Of a DNA stretch of 64,000 nucleotides, positions 25,468-33,503 are shown one piece after another (position 1 is the first letter of the stretch; each line of letters opens with the position of its first letter). This DNA is from an uncultured Ferrovibrio sp. (lineage in GTDB: Bacteria > Pseudomonadota > Alphaproteobacteria > Ferrovibrionales > Ferrovibrionaceae), in assembly GCF_937960835.1 (NCBI RefSeq), contig NZ_CALGPC010000001.1:62001-126000 (forward strand), written 5' to 3'. Under the pieces are notes generated by a model. The model ran no database searches and was not told the DNA's origin. It was given only the letters and a program-made list of their open reading frames with translations. A program made the translations under genes and the position numbers.

Positions 25468-27033
25468 TCATCCCCGCCGCTGCCGGCGTCCCAGCAGCGC
25501 GGCGAATAACAGTAGCGCCATGCTGAACAGCACGACCGGCCAGTCACCCCAGCCCGCATAGGGCGTGGGCGGCAGCGCGACGGGCAGCGGGCCATCCACT
25601 GTGCCGACCTCATCCAGATCGAGCCTGGCAATCACGCGGCCGTACGAATCGACGATGGCGCTCACCCCGTTATTTGCGGCGCGGGCCAGCGGCAGCCCCT
25701 GTTCGACAGCGCGAAAGCGCGAGGCGGCGAAATGCTGATATGGCCCTGAGGAATAACCGAACCAGGCATCGTTGGTAATGTTGAGCAACAGGCCCGGCCG
25801 CGCCTCGCCGCGCGGCACAATCTCGGCCGGAAAGATCGCCTCATAGCAGATCAGGACGCGGCTGGACGGCAGGCCCGGAATGGCAACCGGCGAAGCCGGG
25901 CCGCCATCGGAGAAATCGACGCTGCCAACCGCGAGCGCATCGAGCCCCAGCGGCGCCAGCCAGCGGCGGAACGGCAGATATTCGCCGAACGGCACCAGAT
26001 GCAGCTTGTCATAGCGCGCCTGAATCTCGCCCGCCTCGTCGAGGGCGAAGAGGCTGTTGTAGACAGCCAGCTTCTGCTCGGCATCGAAGCTGCGGCGGAT
26101 GCTGCCAGCGATCAGCGCGCCGCCTGGAGGCGCCAGCCGCGCGAGGCTTGTGCGCAGGACATCAGACTCGTCCAGCAGATAGGGAATTGCCGTTTCTGGC
26201 CAGATGATGTGGGTCGGCGCCTTTTCAGCCGGTGCGACGCTGAGATCGACATGCTGCTGCAGATTCTTCTGGCGCAGCTCATCGCGCCATTTCAGCGTCT
26301 GCGGCAGGCTTGGCTGCACCAGGCGAAGCTGCACGCCCGCAACCGTCTCCGGTTCCGCCTGGATCAGCCTGAGGCCGCCCGCTGCGATGCTGACGATCAG
26401 CGCCGCTGGCAAAGTCAGCGCTGCGATGCGCACGCGCCGGCTGGTTCCCGGCCGGATCAGCAGCGTCAGACCGGCGGCAGCGAACAGCGTCAGCGCGCCG
26501 AGGCCATGGCTGCCGAACACGGCTGCGCTTTGCATGGCAGCCGGCCAGTCGCCCCAGATATAGCCGATCAGATTCCACGGGAATCCGGTCAGCACGAAGG
26601 AGCGCAGCCATTCGCCGAGCGTCCATCCGACCGGAAAGAGCAGAATGCGATAGATCTCGCTGCGCCCCGCCAGCCGCTGCGCGATCCAGGCGCCGCCAGC
26701 TGGAAACAGCGCCAGCAGAAGCGGCAGGCCAAGCACCGGCAATGGCACCAGCAAAGCGAAGCGTTCGGCATCGACGAAGAAGGAAATGCCGATCCAGTAC
26801 AGCCCGGCGACGAAATAGCCATAGACGAAGGCATAGATAGTGAAGAATGAGCGCCAGCCGGGCTTGCCGCCATTGATCAGCAGCAGGGCGATGAAGGCGA
26901 CAAAGGCCAGCGGCCAGAGATAAAGCGGCGCCTGGGCCGCGGCGCAAAGCGCGCCGAGCAAAGCCGCCAGCAGCGCACGCCGCCAGCCGGCAAGGTCCCG
27001 CAGCCGGGTGAGAAAGTGGTGCAAGCGCATCAT
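25468..27033 (-). CDS. lnt: Apolipoprotein N-acyltransferase
   Basis: Inner-membrane enzyme that adds the third acyl chain to lipoproteins. About 521 residues. An N-terminal block of roughly six helices is followed by a periplasmic nitrilase-like domain with the catalytic triad: Glu in IIWPETAIPYLL, Lys in DKLHLVPFGEYLPF, Cys in VLICYEAIFP. A last helix (WPVVLFSMALLLFAALLG) is near the end. The ATG pair at 27033/27030 is preferred, since upstream sequence is a REP-like repeat. Between corC and metK, its usual place. Confidence 0.96.
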   Translation of the reverse strand: MMRLHHFLTRLRDLAGWRRALLAALLGALCAAAQAPLYLWPLAFVAFIALLLINGGKPGWRSFFTIYAFVYGYFVAGLYWIGISFFVDAERFALLVPLPVLGLPLLLALFPAGGAWIAQRLAGRSEIYRILLFPVGWTLGEWLRSFVLTGFPWNLIGYIWGDWPAAMQSAAVFGSHGLGALTLFAAAGLTLLIRPGTSRRVRIAALTLPAALIVSIAAGGLRLIQAEPETVAGVQLRLVQPSLPQTLKWRDELRQKNLQQHVDLSVAPAEKAPTHIIWPETAIPYLLDESDVLRTSLARLAPPGGALIAGSIRRSFDAEQKLAVYNSLFALDEAGEIQARYDKLHLVPFGEYLPFRRWLAPLGLDALAVGSVDFSDGGPASPVAIPGLPSSRVLICYEAIFPAEIVPRGEARPGLLLNITNDAWFGYSSGPYQHFAASRFRAVEQGLPLARAANNGVSAIVDSYGRVIARLDLDEVGTVDGPLPVALPPTPYAGWGDWPVVLFSMALLLFAALLGRRQRRG

Positions 27034-27047
27034 CGGCTGGAAAAAAT

Positions 27048-27075
27048 GGGACCCCGGATCAAGCCCGGGGTGACG
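27048..27075. repeat. Palindromic repeat (GGACCCCGG type)
   Basis: ACCCCGG (27051-27057) pairs with CCGGGGT (27065-27071) around ATCAAGCC, giving the familiar alphaproteobacterial intergenic palindrome. It lies directly upstream of lnt. A different palindrome, GGTCCCCG / CGGGGACC, occurs at 33426-33449. Confidence 0.65.
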
Positions 27076-27116
27076 ACAACACTCAAGACAGTATCCCAAC
27101 CGTCATCCCAACCGCC

Positions 27117-27159
27117 ATCCCGGCCAAGCGATGTCTTTTCGCATCGCGCGAGCCGGGAT
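27117..27159. repeat. REP-like palindrome, copy 1
   Basis: Outer stem ATCCCGGC / GCCGGGAT (27117-27124, 27152-27159), then CCAA, inner stem GCGATG / CATCGC (27128-27133, 27142-27147), and GCGA on the 3' side. Same architecture as copies at 33259 and 44052. It lies between corC and lnt; two 12-bp direct copies of ATCCCAACCGYC precede it at 27093-27116. Confidence 0.8.
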
Positions 27160-27199
27160 CGCATTTTGATCCTGGCATGGCAGCTGACGACAGCCATCC

Positions 27200-28087
27200 T
27201 CACGCCGCATCTGCGGTGGGCTGTTGCGGCGGCGCCATGCGGATGCGCACGCGCTTGATGCGACGCGGATCGGCATCCAGCACTTCGAAGGCAAGGCCGG
27301 CTGGATGCTCGATCAGCTCGCCGCGATGCGGCACGCGTCCGATATGGGCGACGATCAGGCCGCCCACCGTATCGACCTCCTCGTCCTCCTCCGGATCGAT
27401 CAAGGTGCGGCCAAGTTTTTCTTCGAGATCTTCCACCGGGCAGCGGCCATGGGCTTCATACAGCCCTTCGGCGCGCTCGATCAGCAGCGGCCCTTCGGTT
27501 TCGTCATGCTCGTCATCGATTTCGCCGACGATCTGCTCGACTAGGTCTTCGATGGTCACCAGGCCATCCACGCCGCCATATTCGTCAACGATGATGGCCA
27601 TATGGGTGCGGGTATCGCGCATCTCGCGCAGCAGATTGAGCACCGATTTCGACGGCGGCACCACCAGCAGCTTGCGCGTGACCTTTTCCAGCGTGAAGCC
27701 TTCGCGGCCGGCGAGATAGGGCAGCACGTCCTTCACATGGATCATGCCGATCACGTCATCCAAGGTGCCGCGATAAACCGGCAGGCGCGAATGCTCGGCC
27801 TCGATCAGCATCTTCACCAGATCGTCGAAACCGATATCGTGCGGCACGGCGACAATATCGGTGCGCGGCACGCGGATTTCGCCGACCCGCATCTCGCCGA
27901 CTTCCAGCACGTTGCGCAGCAAGGCGCGCTCAGCCGTTTCCTCCGGCGTTGCCGCCAGCCCTGCATGCTCCTCCAGCAATTCCTCGATGCTTTCGCGCAG
28001 GGATTCCTCGTTGGGCCGGCCGCGCAGCAGATTCAGCATGCGCCGCCAGAAGGTCGAGGTGCCGTTGGTTTCGCGTATCTCGCTCAT
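27200..28087 (-). CDS. corC: CBS-domain protein, CorC/HlyC family
   Basis: 295 residues. A CBS pair (VPRTDIVAVPHDIGFDDLVKML; then VVPPSKSVLNLLREM with MAIIVDEYGGVDGLVTIEDL) is followed by the CorC_HlyC C-terminal domain (EVDTVGGLIVAHIGRVPHRGE). It lacks the membrane DUF21 domain and is thus the soluble CorC type. CorC is linked to magnesium/cobalt efflux in enterobacteria, but in this operon its role is often considered envelope-related. Its ATG overlaps the ybeY stop by 4 bp. Confidence 0.93.
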   Translation of the reverse strand: MSEIRETNGTSTFWRRMLNLLRGRPNEESLRESIEELLEEHAGLAATPEETAERALLRNVLEVGEMRVGEIRVPRTDIVAVPHDIGFDDLVKMLIEAEHSRLPVYRGTLDDVIGMIHVKDVLPYLAGREGFTLEKVTRKLLVVPPSKSVLNLLREMRDTRTHMAIIVDEYGGVDGLVTIEDLVEQIVGEIDDEHDETEGPLLIERAEGLYEAHGRCPVEDLEEKLGRTLIDPEEDEEVDTVGGLIVAHIGRVPHRGELIEHPAGLAFEVLDADPRRIKRVRIRMAPPQQPTADAA

Positions 28088-28737
28088 GCCGCCCTCCGCC
28101 GCGCGGCTGGGGATGTTGTCTTTGTCACCTTCTTCTTCACGGTTTTCTTCACAACGACTTTCTTGGCAACTGATTTCGCACGAGCCGGCTTTCTCGCGCC
28201 GTTGCGCGCGACACTCTTCTTGACGATGACCTGATAGGGATTGGCAATGCGAAGGCCTGCGAGAATTTCCACTTCCCGCGGCTCCATTGCATTGGCCTGC
28301 TCCTCATCCATGTGGTCGTAGCCGAGCAGATGCAGCACGCCATGCACGGTAAGATGCGCGACATGATCGGCGAAGCGCTTGCCCTGCTCTTTCGCTTCGC
28401 GGCGGCAGGTGGTCAGCCCCAGCGCGATATCGCCAAGATATTCCGGCGGCCGGGACGGATCGACGGCGGATTCAGCGGGAAAGGACAGCACGTTGGTCGG
28501 CTTGTCCTTGGCGCGCCAGCCGGCATTGAGCTGCTGCATCTCGGCATCGTCGGTGAGCAGGATGCTCAAAGCCGTGACGGCGCCTTTGGGCAATTCGGAT
28601 TTCAGCGCGGCCTGAACGGCGCGGCGGATGGCGGCTGACGGATTGGGCAAAGCCTTGCGCCAGCCGGCGCTGGCGATGCGGATATCGATCGTGATCCGGG
28701 AGCGGGAACTGCCAGGACTACTAGGGCCGTCGGACAT
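28084..28737 (-). CDS. ybeY: Endoribonuclease YbeY with basic C-terminal tail
   Basis: Single-strand endoribonuclease for 16S rRNA 3' maturation and ribosome quality control. 217 residues; the usual size is about 155-170. The zinc motif HGVLHLLGYDHMDEE (HGxxHLxGYDH) is intact, as is the N-terminal RRAVQAALKSE region. The extra length is a C-terminal tail of about 50 residues made almost only of Lys, Arg, Ala, Val and Thr (for example VAKKVVVKKTVKKKVTKT). This histone-H1-like tail may add RNA binding. The gene starts 18 bp after phoH. Confidence 0.95.
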   Translation of the reverse strand: MSDGPSSPGSSRSRITIDIRIASAGWRKALPNPSAAIRRAVQAALKSELPKGAVTALSILLTDDAEMQQLNAGWRAKDKPTNVLSFPAESAVDPSRPPEYLGDIALGLTTCRREAKEQGKRFADHVAHLTVHGVLHLLGYDHMDEEQANAMEPREVEILAGLRIANPYQVIVKKSVARNGARKPARAKSVAKKVVVKKTVKKKVTKTTSPAARRRAA

Positions 28738-28755
28738 GATTGCAGCAGCGCTCCC

Positions 28756-29898
28756 TCAGCGGCGCGGCCGTCCGGAGGCATCCGGACGGACCAGGCCGAG
28801 ATCCTGCTCATGCTGGGCATAAGCGCGCACGATTTTGGTGACCAGCGAATGGCGCACCACATCGGATTCCGAGAAGCGCACGAAGGAGATGCCTTCGATG
28901 CCTTCGAGGATGTCCAGCGCATGACGCAGCCCGCTGGGCACGCCGATCGGCAGATCGATCTGCGACAGATCGCCGGTCACCGCCAGGCGCGAATTCTCGC
29001 CTAGGCGGGTGAGCAGCATCTTCATCTGCACGGGCGAGGTATTCTGCGCTTCATCCAGAATCACGTAAGCGTTCGACAGCGTGCGGCCGCGCATGAAGGC
29101 AAGCGGCGCCACTTCGATCTCGCCGCTCTCAAGCCCCTTGACCACGCGCTCGGGCGGCAGCATGTCGTAGAGCGCATCGTAAAGCGGACGCAGATAGGGA
29201 TCGATCTTCTCGCGCATGTCGCCCGGCAAAAAGCCGAGCCGTTCGCCCGCTTCGACGGCGGGACGCGACAGGATGATGCGGTCGACGCGGCCTTCCAGCA
29301 GCATTGAGACCGCCATGGCCACCGCCAGATAGGTCTTGCCGGTGCCGGCCGGGCCGAGGCCGAAGACCAGTTCATGCCTGGCCAGTTCGGAAAGATATTT
29401 CTTCTGGGTCGGCGAACGCGGGATGATCAGGCGCTTGGTGGTGCGCACCGCGCCTTCCGGCAGCGGCTTGTCGCCGGCAGCCGGGTTGCGGTCGCGCGCT
29501 TTGGCCGTCATCGGAGCGTTCATCGGACCTCCCGGGTTGCGTTCGGCCAAGCCGCTTTCGGCCTTGACCATGCGAATGGCGCCATCGACATCGCCCATTT
29601 CGATCATGCGGCCGCTTTCCAGCCGGCCGTACAGCTCTTCGAGAACCTGGCGCGCATTGCCCTGACCCTCGGCCGAGCCGCTGATCATCAGACGGTTGCC
29701 GCGCGGGGTTACAGCCACGCCGAGCTGCTGCTCGATGCGCGCAAGATGACGGTCATGCTCGCCGAACAAGAGCGCCAGCAGGCGGTTGTCGTCGAATTCC
29801 AGAACAGTCGGCTGTCCGGCATTGTCCGGACCACGCGCTTCGCTCACAGGCTTCAGCCTTTCGGTGCTCAAGAACTCTTTATGCCGCGTCCGCGTCAC
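28756..29898 (-). CDS. phoH: PhoH-like ATPase
   Basis: Cytoplasmic P-loop ATPase of the PhoH/YbeZ type, predicted to act with YbeY in RNA metabolism. 380 residues. Walker A GLGPAGTGKTYLA, the sensor-like RPAVEAGERLGFLPGD, Walker B VILDEAQNTS and TGDLSQIDLP are clear. The first 120 residues include a KH-like part (LGVAVTPRGNRLMISG). GTG 29898 overlaps the miaB stop by 4 bp, so translation is coupled. Confidence 0.95.
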   Translation of the reverse strand: MTRTRHKEFLSTERLKPVSEARGPDNAGQPTVLEFDDNRLLALLFGEHDRHLARIEQQLGVAVTPRGNRLMISGSAEGQGNARQVLEELYGRLESGRMIEMGDVDGAIRMVKAESGLAERNPGGPMNAPMTAKARDRNPAAGDKPLPEGAVRTTKRLIIPRSPTQKKYLSELARHELVFGLGPAGTGKTYLAVAMAVSMLLEGRVDRIILSRPAVEAGERLGFLPGDMREKIDPYLRPLYDALYDMLPPERVVKGLESGEIEVAPLAFMRGRTLSNAYVILDEAQNTSPVQMKMLLTRLGENSRLAVTGDLSQIDLPIGVPSGLRHALDILEGIEGISFVRFSESDVVRHSLVTKIVRAYAQHEQDLGLVRPDASGRPRR

Positions 29899-31268
29899 GC
29901 AGCCTCAAGCTGGCCGGCAATCTCGCCGGACAGGGAACTGGCAGAAGCAGCGGTGATCGTCACCGTCACGCGGTCGCCGATCGCGGCGGCGCTGTCGTTG
30001 ATCACCACCGATTGCATATAGGGCGACCGGCCCAATAGCTGGCCCGGATGGCGGCCCGGCCGGTCCAGCAGCACATCGAGCTGGCGGCCGACCATGCCGC
30101 GGTTGAAGGCCGTGGCCTGCTCCATCAGCAGGGCCTGCAGCGCGTAAAGCCGTTCGGAGCTGACCTCGTCCGGCACCTGATTGGGCATCAGGCTGCCCGG
30201 CGTGCCGGGACGGGCGCTGTATTTGAAGGAGTAAGCGGAGGCGAAGCCGACCTCGCGCACGAGAGCCATGGTGGCTTCGAAATCCCTGTCGGTTTCGCCC
30301 GGAAAGCCGGTGATGAAATCCGACGACAGGGCGATATCGGGCCGGGCGGCGCGCAGCTTTTCGACAATGCGCAGATAATCTTCCGCCTTATGGCCGCGGT
30401 TCATCGCGCGCAGGACGGCATCGGAACCCGACTGCACCGGCAGATGCAGGAAGGGCATCAGGCCGGACAATTCGCCATGCGCCTTGATCAGATCGTCATC
30501 CATCTCGCGGGGGTGCGAGGTGGTGTAGCGCCAGCGCAGATCGGGATGGCGGTCGTTGAGCTCGCGCAGGAGGCGGCCAAGCGACCAGGTGCTGCCATCC
30601 AGCCCTTCGCCATGCCAGGCATTCACGTTCTGGCCGAGCAGCGCGATCTCGCGCGCGCCGGCCGCAATCAGCCGCTCGGCCTCGGCCAGCACGGCAGAAG
30701 CCGGACGGGAATATTCGGCGCCGCGCGTATAGGGCACAACGCAGAAGGTGCAGAACTTGTCGCAGCCTTCCTGGATGGCGAGGAAGCCGACGGGACCGGG
30801 CGGCGTCGCCACCTGTTCGGGCAGATGATCGAATTTCGATTCGACCGGGAATTCGGTATCGAGAATGCCGCGGCCCTTGCCGGTCTTGGTGGCGCGCACG
30901 CGTTCGGCCTTGGCCAGCAGCTCGGGCAGGCGGTGATAGGCCTGCGGTCCGACCACCAGATCGACAAAGGGCGCGCGGTTGATGATCTCCTCGCCCTCGG
31001 CCTGCGCCACGCAGCCGGCCACGGCAATCGTGACATCGCCGCCGGCCTGGCGCGCTTCCAGCTTGCGCAGGCGCCACTGGCCAAGCTCGGAGAAGACCTT
31101 CTCGGCGGCTTTCTCGCGGATATGACAGGTGTTGATGATCACCATATCGGCGTCATCGGGCGTCTCGGTCTTGGCGTATCCTAAGGGTCCCAGAACATCC
31201 GCCATGCGGGCGGAATCGTAGACGTTCATCTGGCAGCCGTAGGTCTTGATGAACAGCTTCTTGGCCAA
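29895..31268 (-). CDS. miaB: tRNA-2-methylthio-N6-dimethylallyladenosine synthase
   Basis: Radical-SAM methylthiotransferase that makes ms2i6A37 in tRNA. 457 residues. The N-terminal UPF0004 cluster cysteines lie in YGCQMN, INTCHIRE and VAGCVAQ. The radical-SAM motif is CDKFCTFCVVPYTRG, and a TRAM domain ends the protein. Translation starts at TTG 31268, because a TGA lies in frame four codons upstream. First gene of the miaB-phoH-ybeY-corC-lnt run. Confidence 0.97.
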   Translation of the reverse strand: MAKKLFIKTYGCQMNVYDSARMADVLGPLGYAKTETPDDADMVIINTCHIREKAAEKVFSELGQWRLRKLEARQAGGDVTIAVAGCVAQAEGEEIINRAPFVDLVVGPQAYHRLPELLAKAERVRATKTGKGRGILDTEFPVESKFDHLPEQVATPPGPVGFLAIQEGCDKFCTFCVVPYTRGAEYSRPASAVLAEAERLIAAGAREIALLGQNVNAWHGEGLDGSTWSLGRLLRELNDRHPDLRWRYTTSHPREMDDDLIKAHGELSGLMPFLHLPVQSGSDAVLRAMNRGHKAEDYLRIVEKLRAARPDIALSSDFITGFPGETDRDFEATMALVREVGFASAYSFKYSARPGTPGSLMPNQVPDEVSSERLYALQALLMEQATAFNRGMVGRQLDVLLDRPGRHPGQLLGRSPYMQSVVINDSAAAIGDRVTVTITAASASSLSGEIAGQLEAA

Positions 31269-31629
31269 GTCCGGTTTTCAGCGGGGCATTGCCTGATCAG
31301 ACCGCCAATCGCGTGGCCTGACCGACCTGCCCCAGACGCTCCTTCATGACGGGGTGAACGATGGGTCCAAGGTAAGCGGCCGGGACTTTGGAATCAAGCT
31401 CCCCGCTTGGCCTTTGCTGCGGGCGTAATCGATTCTTCACATAAGGATCAATGACTTAACAGGCGTCGTTGCAGCTGGCCCCCGCAAATGCCGCCATCGC
31501 AGCGACGCGGCGGCCCTGAAAGAGCGGTTCGGGATGCTCAATACGCCGCTGCGATCCGCCTTAAACCAGCTTGGATGGTCTCGACGGCTCGTTATATCAA
31601 TATCAGCGTGAAAATAGGAACATAAAGTG

Positions 31630-31645
31630 TATAATAATTTATAAT
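31630..31645 (+). promoter_or_regulatory. AT-rich promoter-like segment
   Basis: Two exact TATAAT hexamers (31630-31635 and 31640-31645) in a strongly AT-rich strip of an otherwise GC-rich window, about 50-60 bp before the structured element. A -35 is not clear. Confidence 0.35.
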
Positions 31646-31693
31646 GAGGAATAGTGTCTGCAGCTATATGATTTATGTTCTCGTTCAAAAGTC

Positions 31694-31788
31694 CTGCCCC
31701 GGGCGATGATGTCCTCCCCTGCCTTTCGATCGGGATGAGCCGACGAAAGGCCGACAGGCTTTGGCTCTTAAGAGCCCTTCCGGGGCAG
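31694..31788 (+). ncRNA. Possible structured RNA of unknown type
   Basis: Three nested or adjacent stems: outer CTGCCCCGG (31694-31702) with CCGGGGCAG (31780-31788); inner GCCTTTCG (31721-31728) with CGAAAGGC (31744-31751), extended by TCGG/CCGA; and GGCTC-TTAA-GAGCC (31763-31776). Together they draw a three-way junction downstream of strong -10 elements. No known RNA family is recognised, and no U-run terminator follows. Confidence 0.35.
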
Positions 31789-31925
31789 AAGCTCGGCGGC
31801 TTTCGGATGCCGGTGAGTGAAAAGAGCCTGAAGCATTCAACAAGGATCATCCAAAAATTTGCACAGGACGTTTGTGATCGGGCCGAAGCGTGGCTCAAAA
31901 AGAACGCAGGCTTGGAAGGCGGTCA

Positions 31926-31967
31926 TGACAAGTCACACGTCACAAGTCACCCGTCACAAGGCACAGC
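31926..31967. repeat. Three tandem copies of a 14-bp unit
   Basis: TGACAAGTCACACG (31926-31939), TCACAAGTCACCCG (31940-31953), TCACAAGGCACAGC (31954-31967). It lies in the gene-poor region. Confidence 0.85.
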
Positions 31968-32297
31968 GCGATGAAAACCCGCTATGTCTGGATGACCCAA
32001 ACCAACGGGCGCGGTTTTGCCGATATGCTCGCGAAGAGCTTTCCCGCGCTGCGCTATTCAGACGCACGATCTCCTGTCACGGCATTTTTATCGGCTGCCT
32101 GGAAAAGCCCAACAAACAAGGATCAAACATCCTTCGCCATGCCCAGCCGTAAGTCCTGTGCGAGCAGAAAAAGCGCTCTTCCTGGCTTGGTCATGACGCC
32201 ATCCGATGGGCAAAAGAGGATCCGCACGGGTTTTCTTTTACACGGATCGGAATTCGGCCTTGCGTCCAGGCTGCGCCGGCGTGGCGATCACCCCCAG

Positions 32298-32336
32298 GAT
32301 GCCGATGAGAGATGCCGGTGGGAGATGCCGGTGAGA
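32298..32336. repeat. Three tandem copies of a 13-bp unit
   Basis: GATGCCGATGAGA (32298-32310), GATGCCGGTGGGA (32311-32323), GATGCCGGTGAGA (32324-32336), about 75 bp upstream of the oxygenase start codon. Confidence 0.85.
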
Positions 32337-32409
32337 ACAGCCTGAAAAGGCCTGCTCGCTCCGCAAGTTCCGGGAAGCCGATCACAGCGCTGCGCGCTAT
32401 ATCTGCTCC

Positions 32410-33156
32410 ATGCCATTGCTGACCGCGACAGAATCTCCCGAGACAAAACCGCTGACCGCCGCACCTGGCCTGTCCCTCGACTGGCCGGGCATCGAGGCTG
32501 CGCTGGAGAAATTCGGCTGCGCGACGACCGGCCCGCTGCTTTCGGCTGCCCAGTGCCGCAGCCTGGCCGCGCTGTATGACGAGAGCAGCATTTTCCGCAG
32601 CCGCGTGGTGATGGCGCGCCACGGCTTCGGCTCGGGCGAGTACAAATACTTCGCCTATCCGCTGCCCGAAACGGTCGCATGGCTGCGCGCGGCGCTCTAT
32701 CCGGCCCTGGCCGGGATCGCCAATCGCTGGAATGCGCAGATGGGCATTGCCATGCACTATCCCGAACGGCACGAGGCGTATCTTGCGCGCTGCCACGCGG
32801 CCGGACAGACGCGGCCGACGCCTTTGCTGCTGCGCTATGGGCCGGGCGATTACAACTGCCTGCATCAGGACCTCTATGGCGACGAGGTGTTTCCGCTGCA
32901 GGTCGCCTTTATGCTGTCCGATCCGGAAAAGGATTTCACCGGCGGGGAATTCGTGCTGACCGAGCAGCGCCCGCGCATGCAGTCGCGCGCCGAAGTCGTG
33001 CCCCTGCGGCAGGGCGAAGGCGTGATTTTCCCCGTGCATCATCGGCCGGTGAAGGGCACGCGCGGCATCTATCGCGTCAACATGCGCCACGGCGTTTCGC
33101 GATTGCGCTCGGGCCAGCGTTTCACGCTGGGCGTGATCTTCCACGACGCGCGGTGA
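32410..33156 (+). CDS. 2OG-Fe(II) oxygenase family protein
   Basis: 248 residues. The C-terminal half carries a double-stranded beta-helix signature: YGPGDYNCLHQDLYGDEVFPLQ gives the metal pair H152-x-D154, and the distal histidine is probably H227 in NMRHGVSRLRSGQRFTLGVIF, with the following Arg likely to bind 2-oxoglutarate. The prolyl-hydroxylase-like family includes uncharacterised bacterial proteins of this size; the substrate is unknown. No good RBS precedes ATG 32410. It stands alone between repeat-rich stretches. Confidence 0.8.
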   Translation: MPLLTATESPETKPLTAAPGLSLDWPGIEAALEKFGCATTGPLLSAAQCRSLAALYDESSIFRSRVVMARHGFGSGEYKYFAYPLPETVAWLRAALYPALAGIANRWNAQMGIAMHYPERHEAYLARCHAAGQTRPTPLLLRYGPGDYNCLHQDLYGDEVFPLQVAFMLSDPEKDFTGGEFVLTEQRPRMQSRAEVVPLRQGEGVIFPVHHRPVKGTRGIYRVNMRHGVSRLRSGQRFTLGVIFHDAR

Positions 33157-33258
33157 TTGGCCGACAGATTCGGCGCGTGACGAAACGAAATCCCGGGTCT
33201 TGCGCCAGCACGCACGCGCCCGGGATAACGGAAAAGCCGACAAGTAAAGAAACCCGTC

Positions 33259-33299
33259 ATCCCGGCCAAGCGGCGTCGTTGCGCCGCGCGAGCCGGGAT
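33259..33299. repeat. REP-like palindrome, copy 2
   Basis: Outer stem ATCCCGGC / GCCGGGAT as in copy 1, inner stem GCGGCG / CGCCGC (33270-33275, 33282-33287). The inner stem differs from copy 1 at paired positions so that pairing is kept. Confidence 0.85.
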
Positions 33300-33338
33300 C
33301 CCATTACTTGCCGGCCTGCCGGGATGACGACTTCTCTT

Positions 33339-33370
33339 CTTCCATCTCAATCGGCTTCCATCTCAATCGG
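33339..33370. repeat. Perfect tandem duplication of 16 bp
   Basis: CTTCCATCTCAATCGG at 33339-33354 and again at 33355-33370, no mismatch, suggesting a recent event. Confidence 0.9.
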
Positions 33371-33503
33371 CCGGTCATAACTTCGCCGCATTAGTAGGCG
33401 TTCCTATCCGTCCGTGACGATTCTGGTCCCCGCTGGAACCCGGGGACCCTGTTCGCCCTTCACCTCCACAATATCTCGAATCCGCAAAGCGACAGGAGAG
33501 CGC

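Larger units (their letters stand above)
31269..32409. other. Gene-poor region of 1.1 kb between miaB and the 2OG oxygenase
   Basis: No convincing protein-coding gene. It holds an AT-rich strip at 31590-31680 with two TATAAT hexamers, a possible structured RNA (31694-31788), and two tandem-repeat arrays (31926-31967 and 32298-32336). Two plus-strand frames (31675-31974 and 31971-32345, overlapping as ATGA) are open, but their products run through the repeats and resemble no family I know. Possibly decayed DNA at an insertion boundary. Confidence 0.6.
33157..33503. other. Repeat-rich intergenic region of about 350 bp
   Basis: Holds REP-like copy 2 (33259-33299) inside a longer inverted repeat (GTCATCCCGGC 33256-33266 and GCCGGGATGAC 33318-33328), a perfect 2 x 16-bp tandem repeat (33339-33370) and a GGTCCCCG / CGGGGACC palindrome (33426-33449). 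No coding gene is seen. Confidence 0.75.

Noticed and set aside
31437..31898. Minus-strand frame of 153 codons in the gene-poor region
   Set aside because: No ribosome binding site, no recognisable domain, and it reads through the AT-rich strip and the structured element.
31675..32345. Two plus-strand frames overlapping as ATGA
   Set aside because: The overlap looks like coupling, but the end of the first product is encoded by the 14-bp repeat and the second runs into the 13-bp repeat; no RBS, no homology I can recognise. Kept only as part of the region description.
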